From contig CM065650.1 of the NCBI GenBank assembly GCA_033220425.1, forward strand, positions 2,418,001 to 2,482,000: 64,000 nucleotides of DNA. Reading direction: 5' to 3'. Position 1 is the stretch's first letter; every line of letters starts with the position of its first letter. This document shows positions 46,059 to 57,044 of this stretch, piece after piece. Position numbers and translations under genes: made by a program. This DNA comes from Lepraria neglecta (Eukaryota; Ascomycota; Lecanoromycetes; Lecanorales; Stereocaulaceae). Below the pieces are notes generated by a model that saw only the letters and a list, made by a program, of their open reading frames with translations, was not told the origin of the DNA and ran no database searches.

Positions 46059-47681
46059 TCACCATGGCTCTGGCCACATATCGCATTTCCCGATCTCCTG
46101 GTCACTAGCATATGCTCGAGCTTTCTTGTCCAAGTTTAGGTCCGAGTGTCCGCCTGCTGAGATCACAGCACCTTGGGTGGGCAGCTGTAAGTCAAGCTGG
46201 GAGGATGGCGCCGTCGACAAGCTCTCAGAGCTAGCACTTGGAGTGCTGCTCGATGTGCCGGATCTTGAGCCACTAGGTCTCATGATCTCGCGCGCTGCGA
46301 AGACGCAACCGCCGTAGGCGAAGCGTATGAGGGAGTCGCCAGTCAAGCTTCCGGTGACGAAGACATTCAGGGCAACTTCAAGACTCTGTTCAACCTTAGG
46401 CCGAAGGGTGTGACCGGAGATGAGAGCTTTGTTGATTGGTATCTGATCTTCTAAAGCACCGATGTCTCTTGCAATGCTTTCGTCAAGGTAGCTTAGCGAT
46501 CCTCGCCTCCCGATGACATATTCAATATTGGAGATCTTGCGCTGTATACTATTCCCATTCGCTGTCTCAAGGGTTAGAAGAGCGCTGCCGTCATAAAGTT
46601 CAACGTTCTTAATGCATGTATTCGGAAGCCCTTCGTAGACCTGGTCCCAATTGCGCTCCTTAAAGAACGGATTTGCCTTCTTGGTTCTCATCGCAGAGGT
46701 TGTGCCTTGGGGGCCCTGCGCATCCTGCGCAGCAAGCTTCATGCGTCTGTAAACGCCGGCGTACTCAGGGTATGCTCTTGGATGACAGGCACGGAGTGGT
46801 GAAGGATGGTCTTCCGGATCCCATTTGAATATGTGAATGATCTTGCGAGTCGGCAGTGTGAATATGATGACGTCTGCAGCAGTGAATCCGGAGCCAACGA
46901 CAAGTAGAGGTGCCTCGCTTGTATGATTGGGTTGGGGGAGGGCATTCAGAGGCCGAAGGAGAGGGCGTGGGGGTATGAGGTTCGAAAAGGTACCGGAGGC
47001 TAGGACGAGATTTTTGCAGGAGATGTTGTGTGAGCCAATGTGAAAGCCATCGTCCACCCTGCTAATGTCCTGGACTTCCTCATTTGTGTAGATGGAATCC
47101 GCGATCCCCACCACGCTAGGGTACGTTGCGAGATAGGCAGCAACTTCTCCTCTTGGGGGCCTATAGAAGTCGGGTACTGGTCCTCCGTGAGTTTTTCGGT
47201 AGTGATCATCAAAAGTGTAGCCGGGTAGAGAGAGCATCTCGGAGTAGCTCAGGGTGCCAATGTCCCAACTTGCCGATACCGGATTGTCCGCCCACTGTCC
47301 TCCGGCTTGCGCAGTATTCCCAAGGACAAGATGCCGCACTTTTCTGTCTTCTTCAAGGCGCCATTCCACGCACGACGCATATCCCTCGGGGTCTGTGTCT
47401 GCCAACGGCCGAAGGAGGGTGTCGAGGAGGACGTTGACTGGGAGGGCTTGGGTGGAGTAGGAGAGGCGGGAGGCAGCAAAGTGGGCGGTCAGGTCTGGTA
47501 TGTTGATGTTGAGAAGGCAGCATGACGGGGACAACTTCGTGTGCAAGATCGGATCCGGGTGAGGTTTGGCGGGGTTGTAATAGGGAATGTTCCCGTGTAG
47601 GACGTAGGAGAGGATGAGGGCGGAGGGGCCATTGCCGACGATGACAGTATCTACCGACGTGGGTATTGGCCTGCTAGCCAT
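46059..47681 (-). CDS. FAD/NAD(P)-binding flavoprotein, OSGIN-like
   Basis: A single exon from ATG 47681 encodes 540 aa; a longer open frame upstream has no ATG. The N-terminal dinucleotide fold has VDTVIVGNGPSALILSYVLHG (split in two here by length limits: GNGPSA at 16-21), followed by YYNPAKPHPDP, the pattern of the OSGIN (oxidative-stress-induced growth inhibitor) family. A second GxGxxA-type site, LVVGSGFTAADV, lies near 265-276, for NAD(P)H, as in ornithine N-hydroxylase-like monooxygenases. The end of the catalytic part is GSLTGDSLIRFAYGGCVFAA near 450, followed by a S/T-rich tail. Activity is likely NADPH-linked oxidation or oxidant sensing; the substrate is unknown. Confidence 0.82.
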   Translation of the reverse strand: MASRPIPTSVDTVIVGNGPSALILSYVLHGNIPYYNPAKPHPDPILHTKLSPSCCLLNINIPDLTAHFAASRLSYSTQALPVNVLLDTLLRPLADTDPEGYASCVEWRLEEDRKVRHLVLGNTAQAGGQWADNPVSASWDIGTLSYSEMLSLPGYTFDDHYRKTHGGPVPDFYRPPRGEVAAYLATYPSVVGIADSIYTNEEVQDISRVDDGFHIGSHNISCKNLVLASGTFSNLIPPRPLLRPLNALPQPNHTSEAPLLVVGSGFTAADVIIFTLPTRKIIHIFKWDPEDHPSPLRACHPRAYPEYAGVYRRMKLAAQDAQGPQGTTSAMRTKKANPFFKERNWDQVYEGLPNTCIKNVELYDGSALLTLETANGNSIQRKISNIEYVIGRRGSLSYLDESIARDIGALEDQIPINKALISGHTLRPKVEQSLEVALNVFVTGSLTGDSLIRFAYGGCVFAAREIMRPSGSRSGTSSSTPSASSESLSTAPSSQLDLQLPTQGAVISAGGHSDLNLDKKARAYASDQEIGKCDMWPEPW

Positions 47682-48060
47682 CTCAAGTTGACCAAAATCT
47701 TCCCCCAACCATTGCTAGAATGTAGGATCTGGCAGCTTCTCAAGGACGACGGCGGTGTGGGGCGGTGGAGTGTCTATCGATGACTCGAGCGTGGTGGGGC
47801 AAGGCGTGCGACGGTGAAGTTACGCGAAGAAATTCCAGCATCTTGTGCGACTGGTAAACAGAACGGTTACTAAAAGGTAGCAATCAAGGGACCTTTGTTG
47901 TGGATATCCGCTTTTTAGGGAGGGCAAAAGCCAAAGTATATGACCTCAAGATGACCAATCATTATCTTGGCATTTACCACTGTGTATTTGTGTGGCGTTG
48001 TTTCGTTCAACTATTTGGACATCTGTGCATATACACAGGTATTACATCAATCAGCGCTTA
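47682..48060. other. Intergenic stretch up to the transposon
   Basis: No coding signal; likely the flavoprotein promoter. It ends with the TA target dinucleotide at 48059-48060. Confidence 0.5.
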
Positions 48061-49476
48061 GAAGGGTTCCCTCAATGAGGCATTTGCTTAGTAAGCAGCA
48101 TTTTTGATCGAATAGTACACATACCCGAGTCAATATCCTCCCTGTTTACCTACATATCAATACCCAAAAGCCTATATAGCTATTAATTATGCCTCCCACT
48201 ATCAATACCACGTCTCAGAACCCTGTTCCACCTCATATAGCGCCTTAAGACCCTCTGGATTTACCAAAGGAGGTCCGTTTGGAACTCGCTTATAATGACT
48301 GGAATACCTCTGAAGGAACCCTCTCGATACGCAAGGCTACACGTCAGTATGGCTTAGCAAAGGGCGCGTTAGATCGTCGTATCCATAGGCAAGCTACGAA
48401 GAAGCAGGATGGCGAGAAACAACAACGATTAACGCCTGAAGAAGAACAAGCAATTGCTATATAGATCCTCCGTCTCCAAGCATGGGGTTTGCCGCCTCGG
48501 GTTGAACAAACACGGTCTATGGCTATAGAACTACTACTCAGGAAGGGGGATACGAAGCCTTTAGGAGTCAATTAGGTCCAGAAGTTCTTATCTCGCCACC
48601 CAGATATCAAGACTTAATACATCCCCCTATTGGATAAGGAAAGGGCAATAGCTCAGGATCCTGAAGTCCTTATTGGCTGGTTTCAGCTCTTTTAACAGAC
48701 CCTGGATACCTATCAGATCTGCAAGAAGGATATCTACAATATGGATGAGAAAGGGTTTATGATGGGAGTGGTAGGCAAATTCAGGGTAGTTGTATCGAAA
48801 CATGAAAAGGCATATATAACTCAATGCGGACACCGCGAATGGGTATCTCTTATCGAACGAACGCAGAACTCGTGGAGCTCAATCGACGACGGAAGGAGAA
48901 GGCAAATAGGTCAGCAGCTCATTACGGTAATGCTCGGATTATGAATCTAGATGTGGTCAAAGAACGTGAGCAGAAGATCGCGACTAAGGTTCAAGAGAAG
49001 GAGACTCGGGAGCATAATAAGCATAAGAAGGAAAAGGAGAGGATATACAATAAGGAGGTCAATTGCCTTATGCGGATAGGCCCTGAGCTTTTCGCACCTC
49101 CGAAGCCTCCAACACCAAGGAAACGAGTCAGAAGGCCGCAATTGATAGTCATATTACGGGTTGGCAAGCGTGGTCTGCATTACAGGGAGCAAGTGGAGCA
49201 TATAGAGCACGTGGGATATGATGTGGAGCAAATAGAGTATATAGAGTATACTGAGCATATGAAGCAAGCGGAGCATGCGGAGCAATATACTAGTAGGCAT
49301 GGGAGGCAAATAAAGAAGACCTATAAAGCGACAACATATATCATGATTCTGCAGTAGTAGCGATAACATAATTACCTAAATAGGCGATATCTGCATACAA
49401 AAATCGAGTATGAGCATTATTAGCGTATTTAGCGTGCCTCATTGAGGGGTTTGCCTCATTGAGGGGTGAACCCTTC
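48061..49476 (+). mobile_element. Fot1/pogo-type DNA transposon, internally deleted
   Basis: The element is 1,416 bp with terminal inverted repeats: it starts GAAGGGTTCCCTCAATGAGG and ends with the inverse, AACCCTTC, preceded by two copies of TGCCTCATTGAGGGG. It is flanked by TA on both sides (48059-48060, 49477-49478), the target duplication of the Tc1/mariner-pogo group. Inside, a transposase gene remains: Psq/CENP-B-type helix-turn-helix (RKATRQYGLAKGALDRRI), then FLSRHPDIK and the first catalytic region NMDEKGFMMGV and HREWVSLIE near 48745-48855. The rest of the DDE domain is missing: the sequence jumps at about 48857 to the C-terminal tail (RTNAELVELNRRRKEKAN). In-frame stops also occur. 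It cannot make transposase. Confidence 0.88.
48248..49357 (+). pseudogene. Transposase remnant of the Fot1/pogo element
   Basis: N-terminal DNA-binding part in one frame with several stops, then a deletion that removes the second and third acidic catalytic positions and shifts the frame, then a basic C-terminal part to 49357. The extreme C-terminus is a string of short EH/EQ/EY repeats (VEHIEHVGYDVEQIEYIEY) encoded by degenerate GAGCAT-type units. Confidence 0.8.
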
Positions 49477-49890
49477 TATTTGCCTTGCAATTGAACCATT
49501 CTTTACTTCACATTCATTGTTTGCGTAACAAAGTTCCTCTCAGAGGCATGAAGTGTTCACAGAATACTTGGATCAATGACGCTACATTTCGACCTTTTCT
49601 CGCTCTAGTCCGTGAAATTTCAAAAGCCGGCTGCGTCAATTCTTGCATTATCGTATAGTTCATTCTTTGCTCGATGGCTATGTGTTGCTCACAATATCTC
49701 ATGTTGGCAAGATCTCGACCGCCATGTCTCTGAATTCCGACGCCATCATTCCAGCCTTCGCGCGTGCTAATGTGTCCAACATGGCCATGATGGCCACAAA
49801 TGCACTTGAGAATTTGCCTGGTGCCCACTATTTACCCAGCCCAACCCACTTTCTTTCCCAAACAAGGGGCAGCTACGCCAGTAGTGCTTC
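49477..49890. other. Intergenic stretch after the transposon
   Basis: Nothing coding recognised; probably the 3' region of the tail-anchored protein gene. Confidence 0.45.
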
Positions 49891-50905
49891 TTACCAAATT
49901 CTTGCTTTACGTATCCAATATGCAATGAGGAGGAAGAATGCCAAGAACAGGATCATGAAGATGATGAAGGCAAAAGCAGCCAAGCATGATGCCGAACTTG
50001 GTCTGGAGGCCGAAGGAGGAGCGGAAGCTAGCAAGGTCGCCCGACGTTGAGCGGCAATGCGCTGCCGCTCACCCACATCCCACCGAGCGCCGCCTAGACC
50101 GTGTGCGTATGTCGGAGTGTAGTCCGAAGAGTTTGTGTGTCGTGGCTCTGGATGCTGTGGTAAGGTCCTGATTTGTGTTTCCGAATACGCTGTAACGAGA
50201 TTTTGAGAAGGTTGGTGTGGCGTTGTTGAAGGACTGCCAGAAGACCTGGAGTATGGAACGGCTGGGGTTGCAAAGGGAGATCGTTGGCCATAACCGGGCA
50301 AAGCCTCCAGAATTGCACCACTGCTTCCTTCAATTGCAATCGGTTGGTGTATCGGAATATCAATGTCAACAGCGCTGACCACCTTCTGGAAAGAATCTGA
50401 GCGGAGCTTGTACTTTTTGCCGCTTTTCTTGTCGCAGTATTTGAATCTGACAAGTGATATCGGGACCCAGTACCTTTCCTTTGTCTTAACGTAACTCTTA
50501 CTTTGGAGCTGGAGATCATCTTCGAGAAACAGTAGCTCGTTAGTGTCAGGGTGCGCCGGGGAAGGATGTATCGGGAGGTGCGCTGCACGAATAGCGCGGT
50601 TCTTGTTGTGCCGAACATTCAAATCTCTCTTCCCAAATGATGTAAGCTTAGACAGTTAGCAACCGTCGTATAAAGAAGAAGAATGATATGCAAAATTTGT
50701 TAGTAACACTTACTATCAGGACACATGCAACACCATCGCCAGTGTTGACGGACCAGATCATTACTGGATGATCGAAGATATTTTCGTTGGGAGAGGAGGC
50801 TGCCAGCGAGTCTGTCTTGTTCGAGGGGTTTTTCCGCAACCATAGGATATCCCCAGGGTTCGCATCCTTATTATTCGATTGTTTTCGGTGTTTTGGCATT
50901 GGCAT
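49891..50905 (-). CDS. Fungal orphan protein with a C-terminal membrane anchor
   Basis: Exons 50905-50714 and 50646-49891 are joined over a 67-nt intron (GTAAGTG, branch GCTAAC, TAAG acceptor), phase 0, giving 315 aa from the ATG reading MPMPKHRKQ. Order of blocks: NPGDILWLRK, FDHPVMIWSVNTGDGVACVLILTSFGKRDL, LPIHPSPAHPDTNELLFLED, KSYVKTKERYWVPISLVRF. This arrangement recurs in many uncharacterised filamentous-fungal proteins, in my recollection; the first half has the look of a small beta-barrel. Residues 170-280 are low-complexity. A membrane helix near the end (AFAFIIFMILFLAFFLLIAYW) with a short basic tail suggests tail anchoring. Function unknown. Confidence 0.8.
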
Positions 50906-51270
50906 AGAATTCTGCACCTAGTGTGTTTTGAGTAGTGTTGAGCGTGTTGAAAGCATCGGCATGATAAAATATATGTCAAATGTTCAGTCGTGCCGCTAAG
51001 GTTTTGCTTTAGTCATGGACATGGCGAAGCTGTATGCAGGCAGCCTTCTCCAGTGTATGCCCGGCATCAGCCGCGTTTCGTGGCAAATCCTTCGCCTTCA
51101 CAGGGGACCAACCACGGTGTTGCCCTGAACTTAGCCGCTGAGGTACAAAACACTTCGCTATCTACATTGGCTGAGAACCATACGATTACCTGGCATGCAT
51201 CAACTTTCATCGTAGTACGAGACATCTCATAGCCGAAACATATTGGTTTGATTTGGCGCTTAAGATTTTG
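50906..51270. other. Intergenic stretch, nothing recognised
   Basis: Promoter of the tail-anchored protein gene and 3' side of the SDR gene; no element recognised. Confidence 0.5.
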
Positions 51271-52243
51271 CTATGGCCGTTGCCCGAAGAATTTCATGAA
51301 TCCTTTGGCTTCTCCCTCGAGATAGCCCTTCATAACGATTCCCGCATTCAAGCCTTCAATGTCGTCTCTCAGATCAAAGGTCTCAGCAGCACCAATGCCT
51401 AATGCGCGACCTTGCAGCCTTCGTTAGCAGCGGCACAGCATTCTCGAAAGCATACTTACCACTTATTGAGTCATCTGCTGCGCACCTGATCACAGTATCC
51501 GCAACGTTCTTTGCATCGCCGACAGGGAACCCCTTCTCCCGGCAAAGGTCTGCGAGGCCTTTCGACATTGGTGTATCCATGACCCACGGCGCTATTAAAT
51601 TCATTCGATAGCCCTGGTCCTCCATCAGCGTTCTTGTTGCACGGAACATGCCTCTCACAGCCCATTTTGAGGCTGTGTAGTCGACGTTGTTCAACTCCAG
51701 GTAGCCTGCCAAAGAGCTGATGACCACCAATGATTTGGAATAGGATGGGGTTGATGACTCTGTACGAGCAGAAGGCAGGGCGAAATAATAATGAGCAAGC
51801 TTGCTGGTGAAGTAGACTCCCTTGGCGTTCACGTCAAATACTGAAACACTTCGTGTTGGCTCTGGCGGGTCTTTGTCGAGGGATGGCGGCTCTTCATCCT
51901 TGGATGTATACCAAGAGCCACCCACTCCGGCGGCAGCGACGACAATGTCAATACTCTTCCTCTGGCCGAAGGCTATTGCTGATTTGAAGGCGTTGACTTG
52001 AGAGGTCCAGTCAGATACATCTGTAGTGACAAAGTTGATGTGGAGGCCCTTCTGGATTAATTCTTGCGCAAATGCCTTGCCTTGTTGCTCATTGATGTCC
52101 GCGGCTGTGACAAGAGCTCCCTGTTCTGCAAAGGCTGTTGCTATTAAAGCTCCGAGGCCTGAAACTCCTCCAGTGATGAGTACAGTCTTGTTCTTCAGAA
52201 TAGAGAAGTGCAGAGGCTTCTTGAGATCGGCAATAGGCCCCAT
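51271..52243 (-). CDS. Classical short-chain dehydrogenase/reductase, 15-PGDH-like
   Basis: Exons 52243-51460 and 51410-51271 are joined over a 49-nt intron (GTAAGT, branch GCTAAC, GCAAG acceptor), phase 1, giving 307 aa. Without this splice the product would end 46 residues early in a random tail. Motifs: TGGVSGLG at 23-30, an AAAGVGG loop replacing NNAG, catalytic serine in VVISSLAGY, and YTASK near 190. The spliced end (GIGAAETFDLRDDIEGLNAG, MKFFGQRP) is the typical C-terminus of this fungal SDR group. Cofactor probably NAD(H) given D in the second beta strand (TAADINEQQG). Substrate unknown; no clustered partner genes. Confidence 0.88.
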
Positions 52244-52690
52244 ACTGCAATGGATGGAATTCAGGGATGGTCAGGAGAGAAGAAGAGGACGAAGAAGCTG
52301 ATATAAGCGATCGCCAATTATTAATGGGCAGTTTGCCGTGGGGGCTTCACGCTTTCCCAAAGTAGAATAGCGCATGCAAAGTTGCTCCGCATTTGGACAT
52401 CTACATCATCGTTCAATATTCCCATACTCCCACAGTATCCTCAGCATTTTATTTGCATTATTGGCTAGATCGCGTACATCTGGAAACATCTATTGGTTCA
52501 ATAGGTCCAAGGACATTTGCGATAGTGGAATTCTCGCTAAACAGCGCCTAAGTTTGTGGTCCCCCAACAAAAGGTACGTGTGATAAGACCTGAGGTCCTT
52601 CATTAAGCCCAAGGTCCAGGTCCTAATCGCATTCGTCACCTACGGCTCTCCGATGACGCGCCCATGATTACGGACATGTTATAATTCAGC
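52244..52690. other. Divergent promoter region between SDR and channel genes
   Basis: No coding signal; both genes start at its ends. Confidence 0.55.
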
Positions 52691-54875
52691 ATGCAGAGGA
52701 CAGACACCAATGGCGAGGAGGAGCCTCTCCTTCTCCTGGCGGATGAAGAACATGCTGACCAACACCAAACATTTGCGCCAAACCCCTTCGCGCACCTGCC
52801 AGTCTACACAACCATACATCGTGTTCGAAACGAGGTCATAGCCAGCATCGACGACCCATACAACTTGGAACAGCTGAGAGCGCCAAGGATCAATGTTGCG
52901 ATTGTAAGACCTTTAGTCGATCGGCTTTGGGATCATGAGGATATCTCCATCATCTATTGTCTGCTTGTCAACAAACTCCAATTCCTCCGAGAGCAGGCAT
53001 TTCAGGCTCACCAAACGATTAACACCACGAGAGCGCATCTTTGTGAGTTGGTAGCTCTCAAGCTTCTACGACGCTTCGACGAAGAAAACCCCGGGCGAGA
53101 AGGCCTTCTTCTTCTGGCAAAGATCCTTGTCGCAGGGTTCGAACCCTTTCAGAATGCCCCGGAGGAGGTTGTGAGAGAGAATAGTCATGCTATCCACTGG
53201 ACAATCCAGAACGCTGGAGGCTACGAACGTAAATCGACCGCTCTCGAGGTCGCCATCATATCAGAAAGCAAGATGTTCTTGTGCATGCCAGCCTGCCAGA
53301 AGGTGATGGAGGCGGTCTACGTTGGAAAAGTTGTCTATACACCCTCGTCTTTCATCGACATACTGCCAGACCATTACAAGCACAAGCCAATAACACTCTA
53401 TCACCCCAACAAAGCTGTTCTGCTCAATCAATATCGGCTTATGGTTCCTCGCACTAGGAATCTCATGGATATCGGCCAGTTCATATTGCTCTTGATCTTA
53501 TACATCTTGACCATGAAACACCGCAATGACGAGAATTTTACCACCTATGAACTTGTGTTTAGTGTCTATGCGCTAGGATGGGTGCTCGACGAGTTTGCTT
53601 CAATCCTAGAGCACGGGTGGCAATGTTACACGCAGAACCTCTGGGCGTTCCTGGATGCCATGTTCGCCGTGATTTATATCGTCTACATGGTTCTCCGCAT
53701 TCACAACCTGGCTACTGGAGATGCTCGCTCCGGCGCACCTGCATTGGATATTCTGTCCGCAGGAGCGCCTGTCCTCATCCCTCGCCTGGCCTTCAACTTG
53801 CTGTCCGAAAACATGCTTTTCGTGTCTCTTCGAGCAATGATGGCCGACTTTACAGTACTGACCCTGCTCGCTGTATGGTGCTTCGCTGGCTTCCTCCTCA
53901 GTATGTTGTGGCTTAGTGATGGCTCTCACACTCCTGTCACAATCTCTAAGTGGATGTTATGGGTGTGGTTTGGCCTGGATGGGACCGGTATCCAAAGATC
54001 CGTCGAATTTCACTGGCTGATTGGACCTATTCTCATGGTCACATTCGCTTTCCTGGGAAACACCCTTTTCCTTACGATTTTAGTGTCCATGCTCAGTAGT
54101 ACCTTCGCCAAGATCGCTTCAAATGCAGACGCAGAGATCCAGTTCCGAAGAGCCGTCTTGACCTTCGAAGGTGTCAAAAGTGATGCCATCTTTGCTTATC
54201 AGCCGCCATTCAACCTTCTGGCCCTCTGCATCATGTTACCACTCAAATTCATACTTTCGCCACGATGGTTCCATAAGATCAATGTTGCAGCTGTTCGCAT
54301 CATCAATGCGCCTCTATTGGTTACCATCAGCCTGTACGTTCTCAAAAGTCTCCGCATTTTAGGAAGAGAACCCTCGATGACTGACTTTGAATAGGTACGA
54401 ACGCAGGAATTTGTGGGACTCGCCGAAATCTAAAGTGAGGAGCCTTTTAGCTTTCTGGGACTTCTCCCGATTCTCAGTACATGGTGACACCCAGGCGGTC
54501 TTTGCATTCGATCCACCACAGTCTGTAATGGACGAGATTCACGAAGCCGAAGATACGAGCGGACAGGTTGACTCCCAGGATCTCGGTCTAAGTGGCAAAT
54601 CTGCCAAAAAACCTCCATTGAGTAGGACGAAGACGCGGAAAGACTCTTTTGGGACGGTGGCTGGCCTGACGGAGCATCTCTCGGGCTTCTTGCATGAGTA
54701 TGGTGGTGGTGGTGATATACACAACAGACTGGAGGCGTTGGAGGAGGCGACGAAGCGAATGGAAGCGCTCCTCATCAAATTAGGTCAGGATCTGGGAGAC
54801 GATGACAGCGAGAGTGATCCAGATATCTCTCGAGTGGTGAAAGGTCAAACAAATGCAGAAGGGGAGGATTCCTGA
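52691..54875 (+). CDS. YVC1: TRP-type vacuolar calcium channel, Yvc1-like
   Basis: Exons 52691-54333 and 54395-54875 are joined over a 61-nt intron (GTACGT...TAG), phase 2, giving 707 aa; the splice restores TISLYERRNLWDSP. The N-terminal cytosolic part (1-250) includes a conserved VRPLVDRLWDHEDISIIYCL block. Six membrane helices follow from about 258: MDIGQFILLLILYILTM, the YELVFSVYALGWVLDE helix, LWAFLDAMFAVIYIVYMVL, LIPRLAFNLLS, MADFTVLTLLAVWCFAGFLL and the pore-lining ILMVTFAFLGNTLFLTILV. The C-terminus is acidic, with a short coiled coil (RLEALEEATKRMEALLIKL). Yeast Yvc1 releases vacuolar calcium after osmotic or oxidative shock. Confidence 0.9.
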
Positions 54876-55364
54876 CTGGAAAATTGCAGTATGAGAAGCC
54901 TTGTATATAACGTAGAAGGTTAGTGGGCTTGGCCTGGGTGTATGCTAGCTGTGTGTCAGCAAAGTATGCCCCAACTTCTCCGGCACGAGAGGGGTGCGCA
55001 CCGCCCGCAGACCACATGGGTTGGGATTTAGTCCGGACTTGTTTATATTTGAGGGGCACAAAGAGATTGAAAGTGTCAAAAGACCTGATTTGAATGGTTC
55101 AGAGGCAGTCGTGTGCAATCAATGATGTTCAGTAGATACCACTCGGCGCAGATGCAATAATTGCAAAAAGCATAACCTGATTTGCAAATTAAGCCAGTTG
55201 TCAAACTATTCTAATTTGTGCTGAGACTATAAATGAAATGTTCAAAGGAACGAACCCAATCGAGCTGAAATATGCCATATGTAAAGTACCCAATAATTGC
55301 AATGTTGTTAGAGCTGCACACCACTGCGTTTCAGCAGCTTTACCACAGCCCTCCCATTCCTACC
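54876..55364. other. Intergenic stretch, nothing recognised
   Basis: A/T-rich region between the ends of the channel gene and the ankyrin-type pseudogene. Confidence 0.5.
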
Positions 55365-56535
55365 CTAGCATTGACTGCCACCGGCAGTCCTTCGAGAGCG
55401 TGATACCGCCGGCAGCTTGCCAATATCCTGTGAAAAGATCTCATGAAGGGTACCATCCCCAAGGTAGAGGTCTTGATCGATGGCGCAGTCAAAGCAGGCC
55501 AGCACAACTGCTGCTACAGTGCCTCCTCGTTGTAGTAAATTCTTTGTGCATGGTGACCACTCGCTGGCTGCGAGTTCAAGAACATTTGGGGTTATAGGGG
55601 CTTTTTTAGTTCGCAGGGTCTCGGCAACGTATCCGAGGACATTTATAAAACCTTGACGGATTGACTTGGTTGTTTGCATGTTTTCCCATACACCTGGCGT
55701 GAGATGCTCCAGTGTATGGTCGGAATACTCACACCACTCGACTGTAGACATTCTCATAGACCTATCGGCTAACTCTCCGTTAAGCATGTCGTGAAGGAGT
55801 TCATCTTGGCACAGGAGGGCAAAAGCGACTCGCGGACTCATAAAACCCTCTGTGCACTGTCCACAAGTGCAACCGTAAGTAAGCTGAGCTAGCTGATGAG
55901 GCGACAGGCTCTCAATGCCTTTCAGTAGCCGCAGGCACTCCACGTCATTGGGTGCAAATCCAGAGAAGTGGTCAGAGACTGGAGCGGTCATGGCTCCTGC
56001 TTATCGCTTTCATCGGCCAGATTCAAGACCTGCCTCAAGACATTCGAGCGGTGTCTCTCCTTCGAGGTTCCTGGAAGCCTTTGCCTCGGCTGCAAAGTGC
56101 ATTGAAATTACCCAAGCCAAAGACTCTGCTTTGCCGTCATGCGCTACGACATGCGTAATGGTGTTGCCGTGTCGATCGTGTGAGAGTGTTGCAATCCGTT
56201 GCTTGATTGCTTTCTATGCGATTCCAGAAGCCTGTTGCTAGCCGTTCTTTGTCTGTTTTGGCCATATATGGGGCCCTGGGGGCCCCTATTAGCTAGATAT
56301 CCTTCCCAGCCTATTGCTACATTGCAACAGAGAGCTAGACAGGGCTCGTAGCAGGGTTGGTGGAAAGCCGCGCCTTTAAAAAATTCAAGGTGTTAGCATC
56401 ATTTGCTTCGGCGATGGTGATATCGTACGGAAACTGCTGGTCTGGCGCATTTGGGGAAGCTCGAAGCACCAATGGGCGCCTGTAATCATCCTTTGCAGAC
56501 AGCGAATGCGAATGGTGGGTAGAGTCGTTGGCCAT
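55365..56535 (-). pseudogene. Ankyrin-type fungal gene split by a solo LTR
   Basis: From ATG 56535 (MANDSTHHSHS) a 66-residue start ends beside the solo LTR. On the other side the same gene continues with an ankyrin-like unit (DRHGNTITHVVAHDGKAES), NLEGETPLECLEAGLESGR, then, past stops, FSGFAPNDVECLRLLKG and the cysteine block YGCTCGQCTEGFMSPRVAF, a C-terminal module often found after ankyrin repeats in fungal proteins. It ends at 55365. The coding parts keep one phase through most of the locus, with stops of the kind C-to-T change produces (TGA, TAA, TAG where CGA, CAA, CAG are expected). So the locus is dead by mutation and insertion. Confidence 0.7.
56187..56329 (+). mobile_element. Solo LTR of the TRIM family
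   Basis: 143 bp with perfect terminal inverted repeats TGTTGCAAT...ATTGCAACA and a perfect 5-bp target duplication GAGAG at 56182-56186 and 56330-56334. It is clearly the same family as the LTRs at 35792 and 36468 (about 90% identical to each) and appears the least mutated of the three. It lies inside the ankyrin-type gene. A solo LTR normally results from recombination between the two LTRs of an inserted element. Confidence 0.93.
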
Positions 56536-57044
56536 GCAGAAGATTCACTAGTATGGTATTCTACGCTCCGAAGAGTATTATGTCGATAATTCGTCAATCT
56601 CGGGCTATCTCAAAGGGTCATGGACTAGAATCATCTTCAATTTACACACCCCAAGAGTCTTGAATATACGACCGCGAGCTCCAGCTATAGCTTATATGCA
56701 ACTGTAAGTGGGACTTTGAGTGTAGGATGTAGCAAAAGGTCTTTCCTGAGCTCGTTTTTCTTATGATCAGTGATTACGGAAATACCGCAAAGATATAGCA
56801 TGTCGGATCTCAAAGAGGACTGGTAGGGGGACTGTCAGGGGGACTGTTCCGAATCAACTGGATAGAGTACTTCAGCACACCAGATCTACTCACTGAAACC
56901 TATCAGTCAGCACACGGATTGAGTCGGCCTAGACTAGAAACACGCTTCACTGTGTCACGAAGAATGCGTAGGTAACACATGCTCTGAAGATCATTGACCA
57001 CTCTTGAGATACTGGACTAAGGACTAGAACTACACAGGTTCCGT
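56536..57044. other. Intergenic stretch, nothing recognised
   Basis: Former promoter of the ankyrin-type gene and 3' side of the P450 locus. Confidence 0.5.

Noticed and set aside
47682-47708. Upstream extension of the flavoprotein
   Set aside because: The longer frame begins with TTG; the first ATG is at 47681.
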